Shown here piece after piece: positions 7,884-14,805 of a stretch of DNA of 39,398 nt. This DNA is from Planctomycetota bacterium. GTDB lineage: Bacteria > Planctomycetota > Phycisphaerae > Phycisphaerales > SM1A02. The notes beneath the pieces are model-generated. The model had not been told where the DNA came from. It made no database searches and saw only the letters and a list, made by a program, of their open reading frames with translations. A program made the translations under genes and the position numbers. How positions within the stretch are numbered: position 1 is the first letter of the stretch; every line of letters starts with the position of its first letter. The stretch is from the NCBI GenBank assembly GCA_018970045.1, contig JAGWXC010000003.1, positions 1-39,398 on the forward strand. The letters are read 5' to 3'.

Positions 7884-8930
7884 TCACGCCTTCAGCGACT
7901 GCATGTCGATCACGAAGCGGTAGCGGACGTCCTGGCGCAGCATGCGCTCGTAGGCCTCGTTGATCTGGTCCATGCGAATGAGCTCGATGTCGCAGGCCAC
8001 GCCGTGCTGGCCGCACCAGTCGAGCATCTCCTGCGTCTCGCGGATGCCGCCGATGCACGAGCCGGCGAGGTTGCGGCGAGGCAGGATCAGGCTGAAGGCC
8101 GCGATCTGCTGCGGATTGGGCGGCACGCCGACCATGCAGAGCGTGGCGTCGAGCTTGAGCATGGCCATGTAGGCATCGAGCGAGTGGTCGGCCGAGACCG
8201 TGTCGATGATCAGGTCGAAGCTCCCCGCATGGCGCGCCATCGCGGCCTCGTCGGTCGAGAGCACGACCTCGTGCGCACCCAGGCGCAGGCCGTCGTCGAT
8301 CTTGCTGCGCGAGGTTGTGAAGAGCACCGTGTGCGCCCCGAGCGCGCGGGCGAACTTGACGCCCATGTGGCCCAGCCCGCCCAGGCCGATGATGCCGACC
8401 TTCTTGCCCGGACCGGCGCCCCAGTGGCGCAGCGGCGACCAGGTGGTGATCCCGGCGCAGAGCAGCGGTGCCGCCTTCGCAGGATCCAGCGTGGTCGGCA
8501 CCTTGAGCGTGAACGCCTCGTCGACGACGACCTTCTCGGAGTAGCCACCGAAGGTCATGCCGCCTTGGTGCTTGTCTTCGCCGTTGTAGGTGAAGATGGC
8601 GCCGCCCATGCAGTACTGCTCGAGGCCCTTCGCGCAGTGCGCGCAGGTGCGGCAGCTGTCGACGAGGCAGCCCACCGACGCCAGGTCGCCGACCTTGAAC
8701 CGCGTGACCGATGCACCCACGCGCGTGACCCGGCCGAGGATCTCGTGGCCGGGCACGACCGGGTACTGCGTGAAGCCCCATTCGTTGCGCGCGAAGTGCA
8801 GGTCGCTGTGACAGACGCCGCAGTAGAGGATGTCGATCTCGACATCGGTCGCGGTGGGCTCGCGCCGCGTGATCGCGTGCGGGGCCAGGGGCGTGATCGG
8901 GGACTGTGCTGCGTAGGCGCGGGTCGTCAT
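7884..8930 (-). CDS. zinc-dependent NAD(P) alcohol dehydrogenase (YahK/CAD type)
   Basis: Medium-chain alcohol/aldehyde oxidoreductase of 348 residues, cytoplasmic. The catalytic zinc site is shown by CGVCHSD and VPGHEILG. The structural zinc cysteines are in CRTCAHCAKGLEQYC (C-x2-C-x2-C-x7-C). The Rossmann motif is GLGGLGHMGVKFA. The pattern matches the cinnamyl-alcohol-dehydrogenase subgroup that includes E. coli YahK, broad-range aldehyde reductases that usually prefer NADPH. The frame extends 39 codons further upstream. ATG 8930 is preferred because GAGGA lies just before it and homology begins there. A TACCCT about 30 bases upstream could be its -10, which fits a short leader with a Shine-Dalgarno. 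Confidence 0.9.
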   Translation of the reverse strand: MTTRAYAAQSPITPLAPHAITRREPTATDVEIDILYCGVCHSDLHFARNEWGFTQYPVVPGHEILGRVTRVGASVTRFKVGDLASVGCLVDSCRTCAHCAKGLEQYCMGGAIFTYNGEDKHQGGMTFGGYSEKVVVDEAFTLKVPTTLDPAKAAPLLCAGITTWSPLRHWGAGPGKKVGIIGLGGLGHMGVKFARALGAHTVLFTTSRSKIDDGLRLGAHEVVLSTDEAAMARHAGSFDLIIDTVSADHSLDAYMAMLKLDATLCMVGVPPNPQQIAAFSLILPRRNLAGSCIGGIRETQEMLDWCGQHGVACDIELIRMDQINEAYERMLRQDVRYRFVIDMQSLKA

Positions 8931-9006
8931 GCGTGGATCCTCGTTGGAGTCGGGCAAGGGTAGCGGCGCCATGTGTGAGCAGGATGTCGATTGGGCCACA
9001 TGCGCA

Positions 9007-9564
9007 TCAACTGCGCAGCGGCGCGAGCCCGACGGCCTTGCGACCATCGTTCAGCATGCCGAAGGCGTGCTTGTGGTGGCGCACGAGCCGACTGAGCTGG
9101 CTCATCGTGATGCCGAGCACGCCCGCAGCGCCGGCCACGTCGTAGCGACGCGCGACGATCACATCGAGCGCTTCGGCCAGGAGCGCCGGATAGTCCTCGT
9201 GCTCGGGATTCACGCTCATCTTCTCGCCCTGGCGACGACGGCACCAGAGCTCGCTGCACTGGTGGCGGTCTCGGTTCGTGGGGGTGCGGCAGTGCACGGC
9301 GAGCTTCAGGCGAACGCGCCAGATCGCCATGCCCTTGTTCTGTCCCTGGCTGCGCCGCTCGGTGGCCTGGGCTTCGATGCCGGTGGCCGTGTGCTGCACC
9401 CAGCAGGCCGTGTCGACGCGATTGCGGTGCTGGCCGCCGGGCCCGCTCACGCGGCCGAACTCGACGGTGCACTGCTTGAGCAGCTCGGCTTCGTCCAGCG
9501 TGGCCGGGTGCGGAGCCTGCAGCATGGTCAGGCGGGGATCGACGTAGGGAATGCGGTAGCTCAC
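9007..9564 (-). CDS. stand-alone release-factor-like GGQ protein with extra C-terminal domain
   Basis: A 185-residue class-I release-factor domain protein, related in fold to ArfB and RF1/RF2 domain 3. The catalytic loop GPGGQHRNRVDT (about residues 33-44) is followed by RRSQGQNKGMAIWRVRLKL. The tRNA-anticodon domains of RF1/RF2 are missing. From about residue 105 an extra helical region (ALDVIVARRYDVAGAAGVLG, then SQLSRLVRHH) looks like a helix-turn-helix. This arrangement is familiar to me from planctomycete annotations. It may hydrolyse peptidyl-tRNA on stalled ribosomes; this is inferred from the fold. Start GTG 9564 overlaps the tsaD stop by four bases (GTGA) and follows AAAGG, so it is translated by coupling to tsaD. 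Confidence 0.82.
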   Translation of the reverse strand: MSYRIPYVDPRLTMLQAPHPATLDEAELLKQCTVEFGRVSGPGGQHRNRVDTACWVQHTATGIEAQATERRSQGQNKGMAIWRVRLKLAVHCRTPTNRDRHQCSELWCRRRQGEKMSVNPEHEDYPALLAEALDVIVARRYDVAGAAGVLGITMSQLSRLVRHHKHAFGMLNDGRKAVGLAPLRS

Positions 9565-10643
9565 GATGCCTTTCTCTGCGGTCCACGCGCGCCGCGTGCG
9601 ATCCTGCTCATGGGTTCGGCGACGAAGCCGAGGTCGCCCGCGCCGCGTGGGGCCGGCATCAGCGCGGCAAGCCCGGCGATCATGGCGGCGTTGTCGATGC
9701 AGTGGGCCATGCTCGGCACGCGGCACTCAAGCCCGTTCGCGAGCGCCCAGGCCTCCAGCGCCGAGCGCAGCGATCGGTTGGCGCTCACGCCACCGCCCAC
9801 GAGCAGCGTGCGTGGGCGATCCCCGGGTTGCGCGAGCGCTGCGTCGAGCCCTTCGATGATGCTGGCGACCGCGGCGTGCTGGAAGCTCGCGGCCAGGTCG
9901 CGCACACGCCCAGGCGTGAGCGGCGGTGCAGCGGGGGCGGGGCGGCGCGCCGTGCCAGGCACGCCACGCGCGGCGTAGAGCAGCGCGGTCTTCAATCCGC
10001 TGAAGGAAAATTGAACGCCGTCGCGGCGCAGGAAGGCACTCGGCAGCCGCACGGCGTTCGGATCGCCGCCTTCGGCCTCGCGCTCGATCCGCGGCCCGCC
10101 CGGGTAGCCCAACCCGAGCATCGCCGCCGCCTTGTCGAAGGCCTCGCCGATCGCATCGTCGATCGTCCAGCCGATCAGGACGGGCTCCGTCGGCCCATCC
10201 ATGCGGAAGACGCTGGTGTGGCCGCCGCTGGCGACCAGGCCAAGCGCAGGCCAAGCAGGCATGGGCCGATCGAGCAGGCATGCGGCCAAGTGCGCGACCA
10301 CGTGATCGACCGGAACGACCGGCTTGCCGAGCGACCAGGCCACGCCCTTGGCGGCGCTCACGCCCACGAGCAGGCTGCCGATCAGGCCGGGGCAGTGGGC
10401 TACACCCACGCGGTCGAGGTCGGACCAGCGGACCTTGGCATCCTGCAGCGCGCGCTCGAGCGTGGGCACGATGCAGGCAAGGTGGGCGCGGCTCGCGAGT
10501 TCAGGCACCACGCCGCCGTACGGTGCGTGCAGCGCTTCCTGGCTGGCGACCACGCTCGAGCGCACGTGCAGCACGCCTGCGGTGCACTCGACCACGCTGG
10601 CGGCGGTCTCGTCGCAACTGGTCTCGATGCCCAGGACAAGCAT
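9561..10643 (-). CDS. tsaD: tRNA N6-adenosine threonylcarbamoyltransferase TsaD
   Basis: Transfers threonylcarbamoyl from TC-AMP to A37 of ANN-decoding tRNAs, with TsaB and TsaE as partners (not in the window). The 360-residue protein starts MLVLGIETSCDETA. It has the metal-binding HVVAH (His114 and His118), then GLVASGGHTS, a GYPGGPRIE nucleotide-site segment, FSFSGLKTA, and the late GGVSANRSLR and SMAHCIDNAAM blocks. ATG 10643 has TAGGCT ending seven bases before it and no Shine-Dalgarno. It is divergent from hflX across 48 bp and coupled to the release-factor-like gene, giving a small translation-quality cluster. Confidence 0.95.
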   Translation of the reverse strand: MLVLGIETSCDETAASVVECTAGVLHVRSSVVASQEALHAPYGGVVPELASRAHLACIVPTLERALQDAKVRWSDLDRVGVAHCPGLIGSLLVGVSAAKGVAWSLGKPVVPVDHVVAHLAACLLDRPMPAWPALGLVASGGHTSVFRMDGPTEPVLIGWTIDDAIGEAFDKAAAMLGLGYPGGPRIEREAEGGDPNAVRLPSAFLRRDGVQFSFSGLKTALLYAARGVPGTARRPAPAAPPLTPGRVRDLAASFQHAAVASIIEGLDAALAQPGDRPRTLLVGGGVSANRSLRSALEAWALANGLECRVPSMAHCIDNAAMIAGLAALMPAPRGAGDLGFVAEPMSRIARGARGPQRKAS

Positions 10644-10691
10644 GGCATGGAGCCTACGGCATCGCGGCGCATCGCCCCTAGAATCGGCTCC
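10644..10691. promoter_or_regulatory. divergent leaderless promoters of tsaD and hflX
   Basis: In 48 bp, TAGGCT on the minus strand (10651-10656) is seven bases from the tsaD ATG and TAGAAT on the plus strand (10679-10684) is seven bases from the hflX GTG. Neither gene has a Shine-Dalgarno. Confidence 0.6.
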
Positions 10692-12251
10692 GTGGAGCAA
10701 GGACTTCGTGACGACATCGACATCCGCCGTGAGCGCGCCATCGTGGCCAGCGTGCTTGCTCGCGAGGATGAGCACGATCCCGATCCCCTGGCCGAGTTGC
10801 GCGCGCTCGCCGACACCGCCGGCGTGCGCGTGGTCGGCGAGCTGACCCAGCGCCGCTCGAAGCCCGATCCGCACAGTTACCTCGGCAAGGGCAAGGTTGA
10901 GGCCCTCGCTGCAATGGTGCAGGAGCTGGGCGCCAAGGTGGTCCTGCTCGACAACGACCTTTCCCCGAGCCAGCTCCAGGCGCTCGAAGAGGCCGTGAAG
11001 TGCAAGGTGCTCGATCGGAGCGAGCTCGTGCTCGACATCTTCGCGGGCCGTGCGACCACGCGCGCCGCGCAGCTCCAGGTCGAGATCGCGCAGCTCGAAT
11101 ACACGGCACCGCGACTGCGCGCGATGTGGTCCCACCTGGGCCAGGTCACTGGCGGCGCACCCATGGGCGTGGGCACGCGCGGTCCCGGCGAGAAGCAGAT
11201 CGAGATCGACCGTCGGCTCGTGCAGCGCCGGCTCTCGCAGCTCAAGCGCGAGCTCGCCGAGGTGCAGCTGCGCCGTACGCGCGAAGTCGCCAGCCGCCGC
11301 GCGGATCACTTCACGGTGGGCATCGTGGGGTACACGAATGCCGGCAAGAGCAGCCTCTTCAACGCACTCACCGCCGGCGGGGCGTTCGCCAACGACCAAC
11401 TCTTCGCCACGCTGCACACGCGCGTGGAATCCTGGCAGCTCGGTGGCGGTGAGTCCTGCCTGCTCAGCGACACCGTCGGTTTCATCCGGCGGCTGCCGCA
11501 CCACCTCGTGGCGAGCTTTCGCAGCACGCTCGAGGATGCGATTGCCGCGCATGTGCTCCTGATCCTGCTCGATGCGGGCGATCCGCACGCCGAGCGCCAG
11601 CTCGGCACGGTCAACGAGGTGCTTGACGAGATCGGCGCGGGCGACCAGCCGCGGATCGTCGTGCTCAACAAGCTCGATCGTGTGGCGGAGCAGTGCGCGG
11701 AGTGGGATGCACTCAGCGATCGCGAGCGCGCTCGGCTGTCCGGGCCGGGCACGGCTGCCACGGAGGAAGGGTTCGACGGCGACGACGAGCCGTCCACGCG
11801 GCCGGGCACGAGCTGGGCCGAGTACGCCAAGGTGCACGGCGGCATCGCGGATCCGCGCGAACGCCTGGAGCGACTGCGGCGAGCGTGCCCGGGAGCGGTC
11901 GAAGTCAGTGCCCGCACGGGCGAAGGGCTCGATGCCCTGGCAGACGCCGTGCGCGCGCAGATGCTCGGGCCAGTGGTGACCGTGCGCATCCAGGTCCCAC
12001 TCTCGGCCGGCAAGGCCGTGGACATGCTGGAGAAGCGGGGCCACGCGCGTGACCGTGACTACGGCGACGACGGCACCGTGACGCTCACGGCCGACCTGGC
12101 GCGCCGCCACGTCGAGGTACTCCTTGCGCAGGGTGTGAAGGCTGTGATCGACGGCGAGCCGGCGGCGATCGCGCTCAAGCGGCTCTGGCCTGCTGAGTCA
12201 GCCGGGCCCGCTGCCAGGATCCCGCTGCACGAGCGGTTGTTCGGCGCATAG
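10692..12251 (+). CDS. hflX: ribosome-associated GTPase HflX
   Basis: GTPase that binds the 50S subunit and splits stalled ribosomes, 519 residues. The N-terminal HflX domain has DPHSYLGKGKVEAL and DRSELVLDIFAGRA; a helical linker carries GTRGPGEKQIEIDRR. The G domain shows GYTNAGKSSL (G1), LSDTVGFI (G3) and LNKLD (G4). Between G4 and the SARTGEGL region (G5) there is an insert of about 50 residues rich in Gly, Asp and Arg that ordinary HflX lacks. Start GTG 10692 is chosen from homology and the TAGAAT seven bases upstream; the open frame runs much further upstream but only antisense to tsaD. The 3' end overlaps the convergent gene by 54 bp. Confidence 0.93.
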   Translation: MEQGLRDDIDIRRERAIVASVLAREDEHDPDPLAELRALADTAGVRVVGELTQRRSKPDPHSYLGKGKVEALAAMVQELGAKVVLLDNDLSPSQLQALEEAVKCKVLDRSELVLDIFAGRATTRAAQLQVEIAQLEYTAPRLRAMWSHLGQVTGGAPMGVGTRGPGEKQIEIDRRLVQRRLSQLKRELAEVQLRRTREVASRRADHFTVGIVGYTNAGKSSLFNALTAGGAFANDQLFATLHTRVESWQLGGGESCLLSDTVGFIRRLPHHLVASFRSTLEDAIAAHVLLILLDAGDPHAERQLGTVNEVLDEIGAGDQPRIVVLNKLDRVAEQCAEWDALSDRERARLSGPGTAATEEGFDGDDEPSTRPGTSWAEYAKVHGGIADPRERLERLRRACPGAVEVSARTGEGLDALADAVRAQMLGPVVTVRIQVPLSAGKAVDMLEKRGHARDRDYGDDGTVTLTADLARRHVEVLLAQGVKAVIDGEPAAIALKRLWPAESAGPAARIPLHERLFGA

Positions 12252-13190
12252 ATCCCGCACGAGCGCCGCTGCCGCGTCGGTCGACGCCTCGCGCAGCCAC
12301 GCGCGGCCTGCGCGCGGCCAGGGCGCCATCCACGCAGCCATGCGGCAGGAAGGTTCGCGGCCTCGTGACCACAGGCCGTCGTCCGCCCGCCCGAAGGCCA
12401 CGCGCTCGCCGCGCCTGGGGAATCGATCCCACCGTTCGATCGGCGTGCCCAGGAGCGCCCAGTCGATGGCCAACTCCTGTTCAGGCATCGCAGCGATGGC
12501 GACCAGGTTGCGCTCGCCCGGCATGAACTGCGCGCACGCCTTGCGCACGAGGCGATCGATGCGATCGCGCTGGTGCCCCGGGCGCTGCACGTCGCCGGGT
12601 GCGATCGCCACGTGGCCGCCCTCCCACGGCGAGAGCACGCTCATGCGGCCGAGCACGTCACCAGCCGCTGATCGAACGAGCAGCTCATCGCCGATCGAGG
12701 CACGGCGGAGGAAGTCCTGCGCGGCCTCGACGTCGGGAGCGGAGGCGAGGAGTGGCGCAAGGGCCTCGACGGAGACGACCACGCCGCGCGGCACGCGCTC
12801 CACGCCGCGCAGTGCTGCGACGAGCTCTTCCTGCACGGCGCGCCGCCGCTCGATCGGTGCAGGGTCGTGGAGTGGATCCGGTGCCAGCGACTTCACGTGC
12901 ACCCAGAGCCGTGTGGGGCCGCGCGTGGCGACGAGGTCGCACGTGCGGCCGTCGTGCGTCGGCACGTGCAACTCCGTGGATGCACCGGCAGCGAGCGCGG
13001 CGGCGATCGCTTGGGCCTCGGCGAGCGCGCTCCACCATCCGGTCGTGGCGGGCCCGGCTCGCAGCATCGCGTGCATCGATTCGATGTGTCGCTGCGACGA
13101 GCGGCCTCGTACCGGCCCTTGGTCGCCCGACCCCGTGCCGAGCCAGGATTCGACTTGGGCAAGAAGGGCGTGGGGCGCTGATGCGGTCAC
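12198..13190 (-). CDS. hypothetical protein, 330 residues
   Basis: I do not recognise this family. It is a soluble, Ala/Arg-rich protein without signal peptide or membrane segment. Residues around 95-120 read CDLVATRGPTRLWVHVKS. The D-x12-VHVK pattern recalls a PD-(D/E)xK nuclease core with His in place of the acidic residue, but this is only a resemblance. Repeated conserved-looking stretches such as HVAIAPGDVQRPGHQRDRID and WDRFPRRGERVAFG suggest a real globular fold. Start GTG 13190 is supported by TAGGCT seven bases upstream. A longer frame to 13319 would overlap the next gene's control region. The last 54 bp overlap the end of hflX on the opposite strand. Confidence 0.65.
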   Translation of the reverse strand: MTASAPHALLAQVESWLGTGSGDQGPVRGRSSQRHIESMHAMLRAGPATTGWWSALAEAQAIAAALAAGASTELHVPTHDGRTCDLVATRGPTRLWVHVKSLAPDPLHDPAPIERRRAVQEELVAALRGVERVPRGVVVSVEALAPLLASAPDVEAAQDFLRRASIGDELLVRSAAGDVLGRMSVLSPWEGGHVAIAPGDVQRPGHQRDRIDRLVRKACAQFMPGERNLVAIAAMPEQELAIDWALLGTPIERWDRFPRRGERVAFGRADDGLWSRGREPSCRMAAWMAPWPRAGRAWLREASTDAAAALVRDLCAEQPLVQRDPGSGPG

Positions 13191-13197
13191 CGCGCAG

Positions 13198-13203
13198 AGC
13201 CTA
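13198..13203 (-). promoter_or_regulatory. -10 box, leaderless type, for the 330-residue hypothetical gene
   Basis: TAGGCT on the minus strand ends seven bases before GTG 13190. Confidence 0.5.
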
Positions 13204-13309
13204 TCGGCGCAGGCGTCTGGGTCGGCAGGGGACAAAGTTGCCCAAATCCCGGTCGTCGGGCGAAAGTCGCTCCCGGATGGGCCCGATGCATCCGGCGGAG
13301 GGAAGCACG

Positions 13310-13852
13310 ATGGACCCAATGGAACTCATCCGCAGTGTGCCGCGACTGGGCGAACTGCTCGTGGCGCAGGGCGTGATGACCGAGCGCGAAGTGGAGCGAG
13401 TGCTCTCGCGCCAGCAGCAGGATGGTCGTCCCTTCGGCGCGCTTGCCGAGGAGATCTGCGGCGTCGATCCGTCGCTCATCGAGGCCGCCTGGATCGACCA
13501 GTACCGGCAGATCCAGGCCACCTCGCGCCGGACCCTTGCGACCGCCGAGCCCGAAGCGCTCGCGCTCGTCGACGCTCGCCAAGCATGGCAGTTCCGACTG
13601 CTCCCGCTCACCATCGATGACGAGGCCTTGGTCGCCGCCACCACGACCCAGCACATGGCGCGTGCGGCGCGCTTTGCCAGCGCGGTGCTCGGCCGGACCG
13701 TCATCTTCACCATCGTCGACAGTGAAGAGCTTGCCGGGGCGCTCGAGCGCCACTACCCCATGAACGCAGCGACGGGCATGGACGCGCGGACCGTGCGCGG
13801 CGGCGTGCACCTGGACCCCCTTGGCGGTCGCCCTGAACCGAGCAGTCGGTGA
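13310..13852 (+). CDS. free-standing MshEN/GspE-N domain protein
   Basis: A 180-residue protein made only of the N-terminal domain normally fused to type II secretion/type IV pilus ATPases (T2SSE_N, MshEN). Residues ~11-34 read RLGELLVAQGVMTEREVERV plus LSRQ, an almost exact fit to the 24-residue cyclic-di-GMP motif RLGxx(L/V)(L/V)xxG...L/VxxxLxxQ. A second, looser copy follows about five residues later, ending in WIDQ. The rest (about residues 80-150: LLPLTIDDEALVAATT, then ERHYP) matches the second half of the domain. No ATPase follows. ATG 13310 has a strong GGAGG eight bases upstream. It could be a c-di-GMP-responsive adaptor; this is inference from the motif. Confidence 0.72.
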   Translation: MDPMELIRSVPRLGELLVAQGVMTEREVERVLSRQQQDGRPFGALAEEICGVDPSLIEAAWIDQYRQIQATSRRTLATAEPEALALVDARQAWQFRLLPLTIDDEALVAATTTQHMARAARFASAVLGRTVIFTIVDSEELAGALERHYPMNAATGMDARTVRGGVHLDPLGGRPEPSSR

Positions 13853-13870
13853 GGCGACCCAACAATGACG

Positions 13871-13899
13871 CGCGGCGCCCAGTGAACCTGGGCGCCGCG
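13871..13899. terminator. strong hairpin terminator, probably bidirectional
   Basis: A perfect 12-bp stem, CGCGGCGCCCAG with CTGGGCGCCGCG, closes a 5-base loop. It lies 18 bp past the MshEN-domain gene stop on the plus strand and 8 bp past the 3' end of tRNA-Phe on the minus strand. Confidence 0.75.
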
Positions 13900-13906
13900 T
13901 CGTTGA

Positions 13907-13979
13907 TGCCACCTCGCGGACTTGAACCGCGGACACCCGCATTTTCAATGCGGTGCTCTACCAACTGAGCTAAGGTGGC
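13907..13979 (-). tRNA. tRNA-Phe (anticodon GAA)
   Basis: The minus strand folds as a 73-base class I tRNA: acceptor GCCACCT with AGGTGGC, D arm GCTC...GAGC, anticodon stem CCGCA/TGCGG around TTGAAAA, T loop TTCAAGT, discriminator A. CCA is not encoded. It lies 31 bp downstream of the gene ending at 14011 on the same strand, so it may be read from that gene's promoter. Confidence 0.96.
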
Positions 13980-14010
13980 GGACCGAATTGGCCCCTGACC
14001 GGGCGGCCGA

Positions 14011-14709
14011 TCACTGCACCGCGGCAATCAGGGGGAAGCGAAGGGTACGCGCTTCCTCGACGATGTCAAGCGTGTCAAGCGTGTCAAGCGTGTCAAGCGT
14101 GTCGAGCGCTCGCGCGGGCGCCGTTCGGCATGCCGGCACACACGCGCGTGCGTGCTGGACCTGCCCGAAGAGCAGATCGGCCAGCCAACGGGAGAGTGGG
14201 CGCCGCGGATCCCAGCCGTGCAGACCCAGTTCGCCGCGATCGGTTGCTGCCTGCAGATCGGACCAGAAGCGCTCGATCTGCAGGCCGCCGTCGCGCGATG
14301 GTGACCAGGTGTTCAGCGCCTCGCGCAGTCGCCACGTGTGCTGCAGGCGCAGTTCGCTCCATGCTTGCGGTGCGTGCCGCGTGCAGCCCACCACCAGCAC
14401 GAGATCGAGCACCGACGCTCGGATCGTGTCGGCTTCGAAGACGCTGAAGCCTGCAGTGGGTTGCAGCGCGCGGACGTGGGCGACGCACGCGTCGATGCTG
14501 ACGCCCATCGATGCCGCGAAGCGGCCCGCGTCACTGAAGAACGCGCGGCGAAGCGGGGTTTCCCAGCGCTTCATGCGCGCTGCACGAGACGGCTTCGTGC
14601 ACGAGGTGCCGCGAGCACCGCGTGCGAACGACGTCGAGGATCCCCGTGATGATGATGTCCTGGCAGTGGAGGTGCGCGATGACGCGCGACGAGACGTCCT
14701 GGTCTGCAT
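14011..14709 (-). CDS. hypothetical protein, uncertain 5' part (possible frameshift)
   Basis: I do not recognise the family. From ATG 14574 onward (187 residues, beginning MKRWETPLRRAFFSDAG) the frame has clear coding character: high third-position GC and a natural composition with TIRASVLDLVLVVGC and PLSRWLADLLFGQ. It ends in a repeated Leu-Asp-Thr run. The best initiation signal is upstream: ATG 14709 with GGAG seven bases before it and a good promoter. However, the 45 codons between 14709 and 14574 are Ser/Arg/Thr-rich with poor third-position GC in this frame. The frame starting one base earlier there is strongly coding-like and continues to a stop at 14531. Either ATG 14574 is the true start or two compensating frameshifts are present. 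Confidence 0.5.
   Translation of the reverse strand: MQTRTSRRASSRTSTARTSSSRGSSTSFARGARGTSCTKPSRAARMKRWETPLRRAFFSDAGRFAASMGVSIDACVAHVRALQPTAGFSVFEADTIRASVLDLVLVVGCTRHAPQAWSELRLQHTWRLREALNTWSPSRDGGLQIERFWSDLQAATDRGELGLHGWDPRRPLSRWLADLLFGQVQHARACVPACRTAPARALDTLDTLDTLDTLDIVEEARTLRFPLIAAVQ
14065..14109. repeat. 9-bp tandem repeat inside the hypothetical gene
   Basis: GTCAAGCGT is repeated four times exactly (14065-14100), with a fifth degenerate copy to 14109. On the minus strand each copy encodes Thr-Leu-Asp, so copy-number change would keep the frame and lengthen or shorten the C-terminal region. Confidence 0.9.
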
Positions 14710-14758
14710 GGTCTTTCTCCGCGATCCGTGCGAGTGCAGGGCAGGGCCCGGCGCGCGG

Positions 14759-14786
14759 AGTCTACTTCGCGCGCGGCGCACGTCAA
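14759..14786 (-). promoter_or_regulatory. sigma70-type promoter for the 14.0-14.7 kb gene
   Basis: On the minus strand, TTGACG (14781-14786) and TAGACT (14759-14764) are 16 bp apart. The predicted start near 14752 leaves a leader of about 43 bases with GGAG before ATG 14709. Confidence 0.7.
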
Positions 14787-14787
14787 C

Positions 14788-14805
14788 TGAAACGCTTGCG
14801 TTTCA
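14788..14805. promoter_or_regulatory. 18-bp palindrome, putative operator
   Basis: TGAAACGC-TT-GCGTTTCA is a perfect inverted repeat, one base upstream of the -35 box of the next gene. It overlaps the nitrilase stop codon (TGA 14803-14805). The shape (8-bp arms ending in GCGTTTCA) resembles LacI-family operators. Its position just upstream of -35 would suit an activator or a regulator that contacts polymerase. As RNA it could form a short hairpin, but there is no T-tract. Confidence 0.55.

Noticed and set aside
7038-8963. Long plus-strand frame opposite the permease and alcohol dehydrogenase
   Set aside because: Antisense to two confidently identified genes and lacking any start signal.
9702-10691. 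Upstream extension of the hflX frame
   Set aside because: It is antisense to tsaD and has no homology. HflX similarity and a promoter-like hexamer begin at GTG 10692.
10644-12110. Upstream extension of the tsaD frame across hflX
   Set aside because: It is the mirror of the hflX coding frame. TsaD clearly starts MLVLGIETSC at 10643.
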